Shown: positions 54,969-63,290 of the stretch, one piece after another
Layout: every line of letters begins with the position of its first letter
Position numbering within the stretch: the first letter of the stretch is position 1
Source: Desulfovibrio ferrophilus
Lineage (GTDB): Bacteria; Desulfobacterota; Desulfovibrionia; Desulfovibrionales; Desulfovibrionaceae
Assembly (NCBI RefSeq): GCF_003966735.1
Contig: NZ_AP017378.1
Coordinates: 2,810,905-2,874,904 of the forward strand
DNA length: 64,000 bases
Direction: 5' to 3'
Position numbers and translations under genes: made by a program
Notes under the pieces: model-generated
The model's input: only the letters and a program-made list of their open reading frames with translations
Database searches by the model: none
Told to the model about the DNA's origin: nothing

Positions 54969-56294
54969 ATGTCCCGTCGACCAAATTTTCATAACGCCCT
55001 GCCCCCGGCCAGGCGCGCGGCTCTGGACGCCCTCACGGCCTGCCTCAAGGGCGCGGATATCCAGGCCGCCCTGGACTCTGCCCTGACGCCAAAACGCGGT
55101 CAGGAACCCCTTGTGGGACGCGATGCAGCCCTGGCCACCGAACTGGCCTACGGTACCCTGCGCCTGAAGCTGCGCCTGGACTTCCTGCTGGCCCATTATC
55201 TCACCCGCCCCGACGGCCTGCCCGTTCTGATGCGCATGGCCCTGTCACTGGCGGCCTACGAAATCACACAACTGGACAAGGTCCCGGCCTATGCCTCGGT
55301 GGACTGGTGCGTGGAGCACATCAAGGCAAGCATCAATCCGGGGCTGGCCAATGTGGCCAACGCCGTGCTGCGCAAAATCGTGGACCTGGGAGACAGTGCC
55401 TCGGACCCGGAATTCTACCGCACAGGAACCCCGAACCAGCGGGCCTTCATGGCGCATTATTACGCCACCCCGCGCTGGCTCACGGACCTATGGTGTGACA
55501 GCTACGGCGACCAGGACACCGAACACTATCTTGCTGCCACCACCAAAGCAGCTCCATTAGGCCTGCGGTTTCGCCCCGGAGTCCCCGAGACCGCCAAACT
55601 GCTGGAGCAGTGGACCTTCTCGGACCATTGCCTGGATGCCACCCCCAGCGGCATCGCCCTGAACCGCACTCCCGAAGACTTTCATGAACTGCTCGAGTCC
55701 GGCGGTGTGCTGCGCCAAAGCCTGGCCGGACAACAGGCCATGCTTGCTCTGGGTTGCGACAACTGGCCACGCCCCCTGTGGGACGCCTGCTGCGGACGCG
55801 GTGGCAAGACCCTGCTTCTGGCCGATGCCGGCGGTGGTCCCATCCTGGCCTCGGACCCCAGTATGGCTCGCTTGCGCGGCCTGAAGCGCGAGTTGCAGCG
55901 GCTGGACGTTCCCGGCGTCATTGCCGCCCGCGTCAGAGCCGACCGCCCTGCTCCGCTCAATGAACCTGTTCCTGCTATTCTGGTGGACGCGCCCTGCTCC
56001 GGGCTGGGTGTGCTCTCACGCCGCCCGGACGCCAAATTGAAGCGCCAGCCCAACGACCTGATCAAACTGGCTGCGCTCCAGGACAAAATCCTGGACAATG
56101 CTGCCCTGCACCTGGCTCCCGGCGGCATCCTGGCCTACGTGACCTGCACCCTGAATCCAGCCGAGAATGAACAACGCGTCCAGGAATTCATGAGCCGTCA
56201 CAGTGAGTTCGGGTTGGACATGCAGTGGCAGACACCCCCGGATTCGCCACTGAATGAATTCTTCTATGCCGCACGGTTGACACGCACGGGTTAA
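54969..56294 (+). CDS. rsmB: 16S rRNA (cytosine-967-C5)-methyltransferase RsmB
   Basis: The 441-residue protein has an N-terminal NusB-like RNA-binding domain (about 15-150) and a C-terminal Rossmann methyltransferase. Motif I is WDACCGRGGKTLLLAD near 270, motif IV with the release Cys is VDAPCSGLGVLSRRPD near 338-353, and the motif VI region with the nucleophilic Cys is YVTCTLNPAENE near 388. It methylates 16S rRNA. It starts eight bases after the DUF116 gene, so the two are probably co-transcribed. A terminator lies at 56331-56353. Confidence 0.93.
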   Translation: MSRRPNFHNALPPARRAALDALTACLKGADIQAALDSALTPKRGQEPLVGRDAALATELAYGTLRLKLRLDFLLAHYLTRPDGLPVLMRMALSLAAYEITQLDKVPAYASVDWCVEHIKASINPGLANVANAVLRKIVDLGDSASDPEFYRTGTPNQRAFMAHYYATPRWLTDLWCDSYGDQDTEHYLAATTKAAPLGLRFRPGVPETAKLLEQWTFSDHCLDATPSGIALNRTPEDFHELLESGGVLRQSLAGQQAMLALGCDNWPRPLWDACCGRGGKTLLLADAGGGPILASDPSMARLRGLKRELQRLDVPGVIAARVRADRPAPLNEPVPAILVDAPCSGLGVLSRRPDAKLKRQPNDLIKLAALQDKILDNAALHLAPGGILAYVTCTLNPAENEQRVQEFMSRHSEFGLDMQWQTPPDSPLNEFFYAARLTRTG

Positions 56295-56618
56295 AACAGC
56301 AGAAATCCCCCTTTCGAATTGGTTATCAGCCCTTGCCAGTCAAGGGCTTTCCTATTGCGTGGAAGATGCGGACAATCCCTTCCAATTGCCCGGCATCTTG
56401 CTCTGACCCCATGATTGAGGCATGTTCAAAGGGATTTCGTGAATCACGACAATCTCTGCGAAACAATTACTATTTTCTGAGTCTTCCGATGATCCCGGAG
56501 CTCAACGTAACCGAAACCGGTCTGTTCGTAGTTTGCAGTTTCAGCCCCCTCGGGGTCTGCACCGCGTCCTGATGGGCCTCGGCATATTCCTTCACCAACC
56601 AAGCGGAGAAACGAAGCA
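56295..56618. other. Intergenic region between rsmB and the purine permease gene
   Basis: These 324 bases hold the rsmB terminator (56331-56353) and a TTTCAGCCCCCTCGGGGTC segment near 56540. I looked for a purine riboswitch, which is common upstream of such permeases, and did not see its conserved loops. No gene is seen. Confidence 0.5.
56331..56353 (+). terminator. Terminator after rsmB
   Basis: AGCCCTTG pairs with CAAGGGCT around CCAGT and is followed by TTCCTATT. Confidence 0.65.
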
Positions 56619-57950
56619 ATGAATCAACCGTCCATGCCCGGAAGCGGCATTCTGGAACGATATTTCCATCTGGCCGAGGCAGGCACGTCAGTGCGCACCG
56701 AAATCATGGCGGGTCTGACCACCTTCATGACCATGGCCTATATCCTGGCGGTTAACCCTGGCGTGCTCAGCACCACCGGGATGGATGCCGGAGCCGTGTT
56801 CACCGCCACAGCCGTGGCCTCATCCATAGCAACCCTGGTCATGGCCCTGTACGCCAGACTGCCCTTTGCCCTGGCTCCGGGCATGGGCCTCAATGCCTTT
56901 TTTGCCTACACCGTGGTTCTGTCCATGGGCCACACCTGGCAGATGGCCCTGACTGCCGTGTTTCTGGAAGGTCTGATCTTCCTGCTGCTTACAGCCACCA
57001 AACTGCGCGAGGCCATCGTGCACTGCATGCCGCTGCCCATCAAAAAGGCCATCTCCGGCGGGATTGGCCTGTTCGTTGCCCTGATCGGCTTCAAGAACGC
57101 AGGTATCGTGACCGGCTTTGAGCCAACTCTGGTCAAGCTGGGCGATGTCACCGCACCCGGCCCGCTGGTGGCCTTCTTCGGTCTGGCCGTGACTGGCGTG
57201 CTGCTGGCCAAAAAGGTCCGTGGCGCGCTCCTCTATGGCATCCTGGCCGCCACTGCGGTGGGCATCCCTCTGGGTGTGACCCAAATCGCCGATTTCGACG
57301 CTTCGCATTTATTCTCCGTACCCAGCCTGGAACCCCTACTGTTCAAGATTCAGTTCCACCAGATCCTGACCTTTGACATGGCCGTAATCCTGTTCACCTT
57401 CCTGTTCGTAGACATGTTTGACACCGTGGGCACCCTGATCGGCGTTTCCGCCAATGCCGGCATGCTGGACAGCAAAGGTCAGGTGCCACGCGCCCGACAG
57501 GCTCTGTTTGCCGATGCCGTGGGCACCACTCTGGGCTCCCTGCTGGGCACCTCTACGGTCACGACCTATGTGGAAAGTGCCTCGGGCGTGGCCCAGGGTG
57601 GCCGCACCGGACTGACGGCCCTGACCGTGGCCGTGCTGTTCATGGTTTCGCTGCTGTTGGCCCCCATCTTCCTGCTGATTCCGGCCCAGGCCACAGCCTC
57701 GGCCCTGATCGTGGTGGGACTGTTCATGCTCAAGCCCATATTCGAAATCAATATGGACGACTTTACCGACTCCATTCCAGCCTTTCTGACCATCGTGCTG
57801 ATGCCCTTCACCTTCTCCATCTCCGAAGGCATCGTCTTTGGCATACTGGCGTATGTGGCCCTGAAGCTGCTCACCGGACGCAGCAAGGAAATCCCGGCGC
57901 TGCTCTATATTCTCGCACTGCTGTTCATCTCCCGATTGGTCATCCAGTAA
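56619..57950 (+). CDS. NCS2-family purine permease (AzgA/GhxP-like)
   Basis: The 443-residue membrane protein has 12-14 hydrophobic segments. It shows AzgA-branch motifs: TEIMAGLTTFMTMAYILAVNP near 27, PFALAPGMGLNAFFAYTV near 82, FLFVDMFDTVGTLIGVS near 263 and GTSTVTTYVESASGVAQGGRT near 310. Members import hypoxanthine, guanine or adenine with protons. The narrow substrate cannot be read from sequence. GGAGA lies upstream of the ATG. It is monocistronic, with a terminator at 57972-58003. Confidence 0.92.
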   Translation: MNQPSMPGSGILERYFHLAEAGTSVRTEIMAGLTTFMTMAYILAVNPGVLSTTGMDAGAVFTATAVASSIATLVMALYARLPFALAPGMGLNAFFAYTVVLSMGHTWQMALTAVFLEGLIFLLLTATKLREAIVHCMPLPIKKAISGGIGLFVALIGFKNAGIVTGFEPTLVKLGDVTAPGPLVAFFGLAVTGVLLAKKVRGALLYGILAATAVGIPLGVTQIADFDASHLFSVPSLEPLLFKIQFHQILTFDMAVILFTFLFVDMFDTVGTLIGVSANAGMLDSKGQVPRARQALFADAVGTTLGSLLGTSTVTTYVESASGVAQGGRTGLTALTVAVLFMVSLLLAPIFLLIPAQATASALIVVGLFMLKPIFEINMDDFTDSIPAFLTIVLMPFTFSISEGIVFGILAYVALKLLTGRSKEIPALLYILALLFISRLVIQ

Positions 57951-57971
57951 ACGGATTCAACATGACTCTCC

Positions 57972-58003
57972 AAGGCCATCCGTCATACGACGGGTGGCCT
58001 TTT
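57972..58003 (+). terminator. Terminator after the purine permease gene
   Basis: AAGGCCATCCGTC (57972-57984) pairs over 13 positions, one of them G-U, with GACGGGTGGCCTT (57989-58001), followed by TTCC. Confidence 0.8.
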
Positions 58004-58184
58004 CCATTGCCTCACCTTCAAGGCTCTTCCAATTGCGCACCACAATCGGCCCTTTTGTCCGTAAAGGGCCAGAATTATCCAACACTATCATCTGTTGATT
58101 TGAATCCGCGTATGTTATCCTCATTTTTCGAGAGAGAGAGATTGCCCAATGGGTTGCCCCGTGCGTCGTGGAGGATACCGAGCT

Positions 58185-59300
58185 ATGAAACCGCTTTCCA
58201 TCATCATCTGCATACTGGCCATTGCCTGGTTATTTCTTGCACCTGATGTCTGCCGGGCAGAGCAACCTCCTTCCCCTTACATGACCGTCAATGAGTTTTT
58301 GGATCTCCACCCCGAACAGATGCGGGTGATGGATGAATTCCAGCAACTCGTGGCAGCGCCAGGCACGGCCATCCACCATAGCGTACAGCAACAGCCCGTC
58401 AAAATTGCCTTTGTCTATCCCGGACTTCAAGTCTCGGATTACTGGATGCGCAGCCTCAAATCCTTTCGCAACCGGATGGATGAAGTTGGCATCAAATATC
58501 AGCTCAGTGAATATTTCTCCAAGCCCGTGGTGGACACACGGCTCCAGCAAATGCAGCTCAAGGAAGCATTAAAAAGCGACCCTGACTATCTCGTTTTCAC
58601 ACTGGATGCCATGCAGCACAGGCATCTGCTCAGCCGCCTGATTACCAAGGGCCGCCCCAAGATCATCCTCCAGAACATCACCACTCCACTGCGCATGTGG
58701 GAAGGAAAGCAGCCCTTTCTCTATGTGGGCTTTGATCACATCATCGGTTCCAGAATCCTGGCCGACTATTTCCTGTCCAAGACCCATAACGGACAATACG
58801 GCCTGCTGTTCTTCGGACCAGGCTATGTCAGCGACATGCGCGGCAAGACCTTTGCGCGCTTCATGGAGCAAGGACAAGGCCCAAGTCTGGCTGCGGCCTA
58901 CTTCACTGACGGCAATCAGGAAAAAGCCCGCAAGGCCACTCTGGCTATCCTTGAAGAACACGACATTGCCTTCCTTTATGCCTGTTCCACTTCGGTGGCC
59001 CTCGGGGCCATCGACGCCCTGCGCGAAACCGGAAAGACAGACCAGGTAATGATCAATGGCTGGGGAGGCGGCAGCGCCGAACTTGAAGCCATACTGGCTG
59101 GCGAGTTGGACGTCACAGTCATGCGCATGAACGACGACAATGGTGTGGCCATGGCCGAGGCCATCCGCCTGGATGCTGAGGGCAAACCGGAGCTTGTCCC
59201 CACGATCTATTCCGGTGATTTCGTACTGGTGGAAAAGGGCATCTCACCCTTGGACATCGAACAACTCAAGGCTCGTGCCTTCCGCTATTCAGGCAGGTAG
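58185..59300 (+). CDS. luxP: Periplasmic autoinducer-2-binding protein, LuxP type
   Basis: The 371-residue protein begins with a signal peptide (about 1-25, cleavage near CRAEQ) followed by a two-lobed periplasmic binding domain. It resembles Vibrio LuxP along its whole length: VYPGLQVSDYW near 77, ILQNITTP near 161, VGFDHIIGSR, GYVSDMRGKTF near 213, ACSTSVALGAIDAL near 266, NGWGGGSAEL near 291 and VMRMNDDNGVAMAEAI near 312. The residues I recall as contacting borated AI-2 in V. harveyi LuxP (Gln77, Ser79, Trp82, Asn159, Arg215, Thr266, Trp289, Arg310) align with Gln82, Ser84, Trp87, Asn164, Arg219, Thr269, Trp293 and Arg314 here. GGAGG lies ten bases upstream of the ATG; an ATG 36 bases earlier is an alternative. 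The downstream kinase starts four bases after the stop. Confidence 0.9.
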   Translation: MKPLSIIICILAIAWLFLAPDVCRAEQPPSPYMTVNEFLDLHPEQMRVMDEFQQLVAAPGTAIHHSVQQQPVKIAFVYPGLQVSDYWMRSLKSFRNRMDEVGIKYQLSEYFSKPVVDTRLQQMQLKEALKSDPDYLVFTLDAMQHRHLLSRLITKGRPKIILQNITTPLRMWEGKQPFLYVGFDHIIGSRILADYFLSKTHNGQYGLLFFGPGYVSDMRGKTFARFMEQGQGPSLAAAYFTDGNQEKARKATLAILEEHDIAFLYACSTSVALGAIDALRETGKTDQVMINGWGGGSAELEAILAGELDVTVMRMNDDNGVAMAEAIRLDAEGKPELVPTIYSGDFVLVEKGISPLDIEQLKARAFRYSGR

Positions 59301-59304
59301 AACT

Positions 59305-61524
59305 ATGGCGTCCCCCCGACAGCAAAGTCTGTCCTCCCTTCTCGGGCTCTATCTTTCCGCAACCCTGGTCATTTTTGCGACGGCCTTACTGATATGGACC
59401 TACGATACCGCCATCAAGGCCGTTAACGCCCAGCTTCTTCTCGATTTTGACCAACGTTTTACCATTGCCCGTAACGTCCTTACGCACAGGCTGGATCTCA
59501 TCAATGCCAACCTGAGCCACATCGCTGTCTCGGACAGGGTTCTTTCAAAAATCCATTCCGGAAAAAAGGCCGCCACGGAGACTGAACTTGGCCGTGTGGT
59601 CTGGGATCAAACCGACTCCTCTCTCGATATTTTGTTCATGGCAACGGCAGAGAATAATACAATATGGGCCGACGCCAGTGCCCCCTTTCTTGATGTGTCC
59701 CCTTTCCTGCCATTAATCGCCGAACACAAGCAGAGCCTCGCTCCTTCCGGGGCTGTACTGCATTTGCAAACCAATAACCGTTCCCTGACCATGCTCGTGA
59801 GCGCCGTTCCCCTCGTCCGACAGGACACGGGCAAGGTGATTGGAACGCTCTTTGGTGGAATCGTTCTCGGAGACAACTTCACCCTTGTGGAAGGCATCCG
59901 CTCGAGCACGGAATCCCGCGAAATCATACTGCTTGAAGATGGTCGCATCCTGGCCTCCACTAGCCTTGAAGACAGTGCAGCGACCAGGGAAATCCGGGAA
60001 CTCGGAAAGCGAGTCATACAGGAAGACTTTGTGCGCCTGCCAGGAGAGCTCATTGCTTCTTTCAGGCCCCTTGCCCTGCCCTCGTTTCCGGCACCATTGG
60101 TCTGCGGCATTGCCATTGCCGATCTCACCCCCACCAGCATCACGAATGCATACATGCACAAGGGCGCCTTCACCATTACCCTGTCCATTGTCTTCTTCCT
60201 GGGAACAATCCTGCTTATTCATCGTGTGACCCGGCCATCTCTGAACAGACTTCTGGACTACACGAACAAAGTCCGCTCAGGAGACACCCAGGCCCGTTTC
60301 CAGCCCGTACGCATCAATGAACTGAACATCGTGGGCCAGGCCATGGAAGAAATGGTTGCCAAACTCCAGGCTTCCCAAAGCTATGTGGAAGGCATCGTCA
60401 ACTCCATGCCATCGGTCCTCATCGGTGTGGACCATTTCGGCGTCGTCACCCTTTGGAACGATAAAGCTGCTCAAGCCTCTGGAAAAATTGCTGATCAGAT
60501 CAAAGGAAGAAGGCTGGACGAAGCTTTTCCCGAACTTGCCAGTGACATGGAAATGATTCTGGCCTCCATCCGGGAAGGCAAGGTTCGCGAAATACATAAG
60601 CGGGTGCGCAACAAAGATGGAATCGCCATCTATGAAAACGTGGTGGTCTACCCGCTGGCCGTTGGTTACGACGGCGGTTCCGCCGGTGCCGTGGTGCGGG
60701 TGGATGACGTGTCTGAGCGAGTGCGCATCGAAGAAATCATCGTTCAGACCGAGAAAATGATCTCCGTGGGAGGCCTGGCCGCAGGCATGGCCCATGAAAT
60801 CAATAACCCCTTGGGTGGCATCCTACAGGGTGCCCAAAACATTGAGCGACGCCTCTCCCCCGACCTCACGGCCAATATCAAGGCCGCCGAGGCCCAGGGA
60901 ACCACTCTCGAAGCTGTACGCGGCTACATGCTGGACAGGGGATTGCTCAGAATGCTCGACGGCATCAGGGACTCAGGTGAACGTGCCGCCAAAATCGTAC
61001 GCAACATGCTCAATTTCAGCCGGGGCAGCGAGTCCCGGCGCAAGGTCTGTGACCTCAATGCCCTTGTGGATCATGCTGTGGAGCTGGCCTCCAGCGATTA
61101 CGACCTGAAGAAGAAATATGATTTCCGCCGGATCGATATCCAACGACAATTTCACCCCGAACCAGTGACCATCTCCTGCACAGAGATGGAGATTGAGCAG
61201 GTTGTGCTGAATCTGTTGCAAAACGCTGCCTATGCCATGGCTGACTCGGACCAGACTGACAATCCACCTCGCATCATTCTGCGAAGCCGTCTGGAACCAG
61301 GATTTTCCGTGTTTGAAGTCGAGGACAACGGTCCGGGCCTGAGCGAAGACGTTCGCAAACGCATCTTCGAGCCCTTCTACACCACCAAACCTCCGGGGCT
61401 CGGGACTGGATTGGGCCTCTCGGTATCCTATTTCATTATCACCCAGAACCATGGCGGCACCTTCAGCGTGGAGTCCGAACCCGGCAAGGGCGCCAAATTC
61501 ATCATCAAGCTTCCGGCCACCTGA
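59305..61524 (+). CDS. LuxQ-like membrane sensor histidine kinase (no receiver domain)
   Basis: The 739-residue kinase has a transmembrane helix at about 11-32, a periplasmic PDC-like sensor at about 33-285, a second helix at about 286-306 and a HAMP region to about 355. A PAS domain follows at about 362-475, then HisKA with His497 in GMAHEINNPLGG and an HATPase domain (LNLLQNAAYAM near 633, VEDNGPGLSE near 671, GTGLGLSVSYFI near 702). It follows luxP by four bases, so it is the likely partner that reads ligand-bound LuxP in the periplasm. Vibrio LuxQ is a hybrid kinase with a receiver domain; this protein ends after the ATPase domain, so the phosphate must pass to a separate regulator not seen here. 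A bidirectional terminator follows. Confidence 0.88.
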   Translation: MASPRQQSLSSLLGLYLSATLVIFATALLIWTYDTAIKAVNAQLLLDFDQRFTIARNVLTHRLDLINANLSHIAVSDRVLSKIHSGKKAATETELGRVVWDQTDSSLDILFMATAENNTIWADASAPFLDVSPFLPLIAEHKQSLAPSGAVLHLQTNNRSLTMLVSAVPLVRQDTGKVIGTLFGGIVLGDNFTLVEGIRSSTESREIILLEDGRILASTSLEDSAATREIRELGKRVIQEDFVRLPGELIASFRPLALPSFPAPLVCGIAIADLTPTSITNAYMHKGAFTITLSIVFFLGTILLIHRVTRPSLNRLLDYTNKVRSGDTQARFQPVRINELNIVGQAMEEMVAKLQASQSYVEGIVNSMPSVLIGVDHFGVVTLWNDKAAQASGKIADQIKGRRLDEAFPELASDMEMILASIREGKVREIHKRVRNKDGIAIYENVVVYPLAVGYDGGSAGAVVRVDDVSERVRIEEIIVQTEKMISVGGLAAGMAHEINNPLGGILQGAQNIERRLSPDLTANIKAAEAQGTTLEAVRGYMLDRGLLRMLDGIRDSGERAAKIVRNMLNFSRGSESRRKVCDLNALVDHAVELASSDYDLKKKYDFRRIDIQRQFHPEPVTISCTEMEIEQVVLNLLQNAAYAMADSDQTDNPPRIILRSRLEPGFSVFEVEDNGPGLSEDVRKRIFEPFYTTKPPGLGTGLGLSVSYFIITQNHGGTFSVESEPGKGAKFIIKLPAT

Positions 61525-61586
61525 TACCCCCAGGCCACAACCTACCTGATCCCCTCCCCGCACAGCGCACAACCATACTCAAATAA

Positions 61587-61620
61587 CAAAGTCCACCCGC
61601 CAGAGGGCAGGTGGACTTTG
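61587..61620. terminator. Bidirectional terminator after the kinase gene
   Basis: CAAAGTCCACC (61587-61597) pairs perfectly with GGTGGACTTTG (61610-61620). It lies between the + strand kinase and the - strand DUF1992 gene. Confidence 0.7.
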
Positions 61621-61651
61621 TCGTCAAATGAACATGAAGTCATAAAAAGAG

Positions 61652-62047
61652 TCAGTCGTTCTCCTGGCCCGAGACCCTGACCTTGCCTACGACCTTGTCG
61701 TAGTAATACTCCTTCTTTTCCAGTTGAATGGGACGCCTGCGCCCCATATTGATCTTGACAACCAGCAGATTGAGTTTCTCCATCTGCCTGAGGCGGGTCT
61801 GCTCGTCCGGGGCGGCTTCCAAGAGATCAACAGCCCGCTGAATGTCTTTTTCCTGCTGGATTTCAGGGGGTACATGACCGGAATTGCGGAGAATCTTATA
61901 GGCCATGCGCAAGTCTTCGGGCACAAAGGAATCGTCCTCGAAAACCAACGGTTTACCCCGGCCGGGAAGGGCGTCGAACTCGCCCCGCTCCTGAGCTTTT
62001 CTGATGGCCTGTTCAGCGACCTCGTCAATGATTTTCAAAAAGCCCAT
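61652..62047 (-). CDS. DUF1992 (DnaJC28-like) protein
   Basis: The 131-residue protein belongs to the DUF1992 family, recognised by IIDEVAEQAIRKAQERGEFDALPGRGKPL near the N-terminus (a stretch with the family GxGKPL box) and by AYKILRNSGHVPPEI near 48. Function is unknown. It is small, charged, mostly helical and cytoplasmic. The ATG at 62047 has GGAAG seven bases upstream; an ATG 15 bases earlier lacks one. It is monocistronic and convergent with the LuxQ-like kinase gene. Confidence 0.88.
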   Translation of the reverse strand: MGFLKIIDEVAEQAIRKAQERGEFDALPGRGKPLVFEDDSFVPEDLRMAYKILRNSGHVPPEIQQEKDIQRAVDLLEAAPDEQTRLRQMEKLNLLVVKINMGRRRPIQLEKKEYYYDKVVGKVRVSGQEND

Positions 62048-62232
62048 GTCAGACTTCCACATTGATTCTGTGTTGCCCCCCCCGGATACAGCCCAAAAGC
62101 CGTGACACGGCCACAGAGCTGCTCAACGGGGTTCAGGGAGGGGTAGGTACGTTTAGACGGAATTAAGGCTCTGAGCAGCAAAATCAGACGACCACTATGC
62201 GGAAAATGAACTCTGTAGAAGCCCTCTGCATG

Positions 62233-63267
62233 CTAATCGGCCTCTCCAAACCAGCTGCTCCGGGGCGGCAACTCGCAACCCTCTTCCAATAGCTGCCGGA
62301 TGTCATCCACAGTGGCCGAAGCCGTACCAACCTCGGCAACCACGATTCCGGCTGCAAGGTTGGCCAACTCACAAGCCGTAATCAGATCCAGCCCCCTGGC
62401 AACCGCCAAGCCCAACATGGCAATAACCGTATCGCCTGCACCAGTGACATCGAAGACCTTACGTGCCGCCGTGGGGATGTGCGTCACATGTTCCGGTCCC
62501 TGGAACAGGGCCATGCCCTTGGGGCCGAGGGTGATCAGCAAATTCGCATTCTTGAGTTTCTTGAATATCTTCAGACCGGTGCGCAGCACTGAATGCTTGT
62601 CAGCGGTCTCCAGCTCGATCCCGGCCCCTTCCTGAGCTTCCTTGCTGTTTGGGGTCAGCAGGTCCACGCCCTGATACAGGTCGAAGTTACGGGTCTTGGG
62701 ATCCACAAAGACCTGCGGCCTGTTTTCCATGGAATCCAAAAGCTTCCACAGGCGTTCCATAAACGCTGCGGTGACCAGTCCCTTGCCGTAATCAGAAAGG
62801 ATGATCACCCCGGCCTCATGCACTTCGTCACGGATATAATCGAACAACTGCTCGGTCACACCGTCGGACATGACATGGGTCTTTTCGTAGTCCACACGGA
62901 CCACCTGCTGATTCTGGGCCACGATGCGTGTCTTACGAATCGTAGGACGTTCAGAATCACAAACCGCATGGGCAGTGACCCCGGCCTCACGCAGCAGGCG
63001 TCGCATGCGTTCTCCATCGGTATCCATACCGCAGATACCAACAATGGTGGGCTCGCCACCGAGTGCCTTGATGTTGCGTGCCACGTTGCCCGCACCACCA
63101 AGAATATAGCGTTCCTGCTCCACGTGAACCACGGGCACCGGTGCCTCCGGTGAAATACGCGCCACCTGGCCAACCACATAGTGGTCCAGCACAAGATCGC
63201 CAATGATCAGGACTTTGCCGCCGGCAAGCCTGGGCAGCGCATCGAGCAGTTTTTTTCTATCTGTCAT
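62233..63267 (-). CDS. rfaE1: D-glycero-beta-D-manno-heptose-7-phosphate kinase
   Basis: The 344-residue protein is the ribokinase-family half of HldE, which phosphorylates heptose-7-phosphate at C1 for lipopolysaccharide core synthesis. Motifs are VLIIGDLVLDHYVVG near 19, ILGGAGNVARNIKALGG near 55, ILSDYGKG near 155 and the catalytic VFDVTGAGDTVIAML near 267 (GAGD with the base Asp). The adenylyltransferase half found in E. coli HldE is absent, so a separate rfaE2 is expected elsewhere. ATG 63267 is preferred to an in-frame TTG 12 bases upstream. It lies 23 bases downstream of parB on the same strand and is probably co-transcribed with it. Confidence 0.92.
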   Translation of the reverse strand: MTDRKKLLDALPRLAGGKVLIIGDLVLDHYVVGQVARISPEAPVPVVHVEQERYILGGAGNVARNIKALGGEPTIVGICGMDTDGERMRRLLREAGVTAHAVCDSERPTIRKTRIVAQNQQVVRVDYEKTHVMSDGVTEQLFDYIRDEVHEAGVIILSDYGKGLVTAAFMERLWKLLDSMENRPQVFVDPKTRNFDLYQGVDLLTPNSKEAQEGAGIELETADKHSVLRTGLKIFKKLKNANLLITLGPKGMALFQGPEHVTHIPTAARKVFDVTGAGDTVIAMLGLAVARGLDLITACELANLAAGIVVAEVGTASATVDDIRQLLEEGCELPPRSSWFGEAD

Positions 63268-63290
63268 GTAGTTTCTCAACTCTTGGGTGA

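Noticed and set aside
56354-56618. Purine riboswitch before the purine permease gene
   Set aside because: I could not find the paired loops and conserved core of the class in this stretch.
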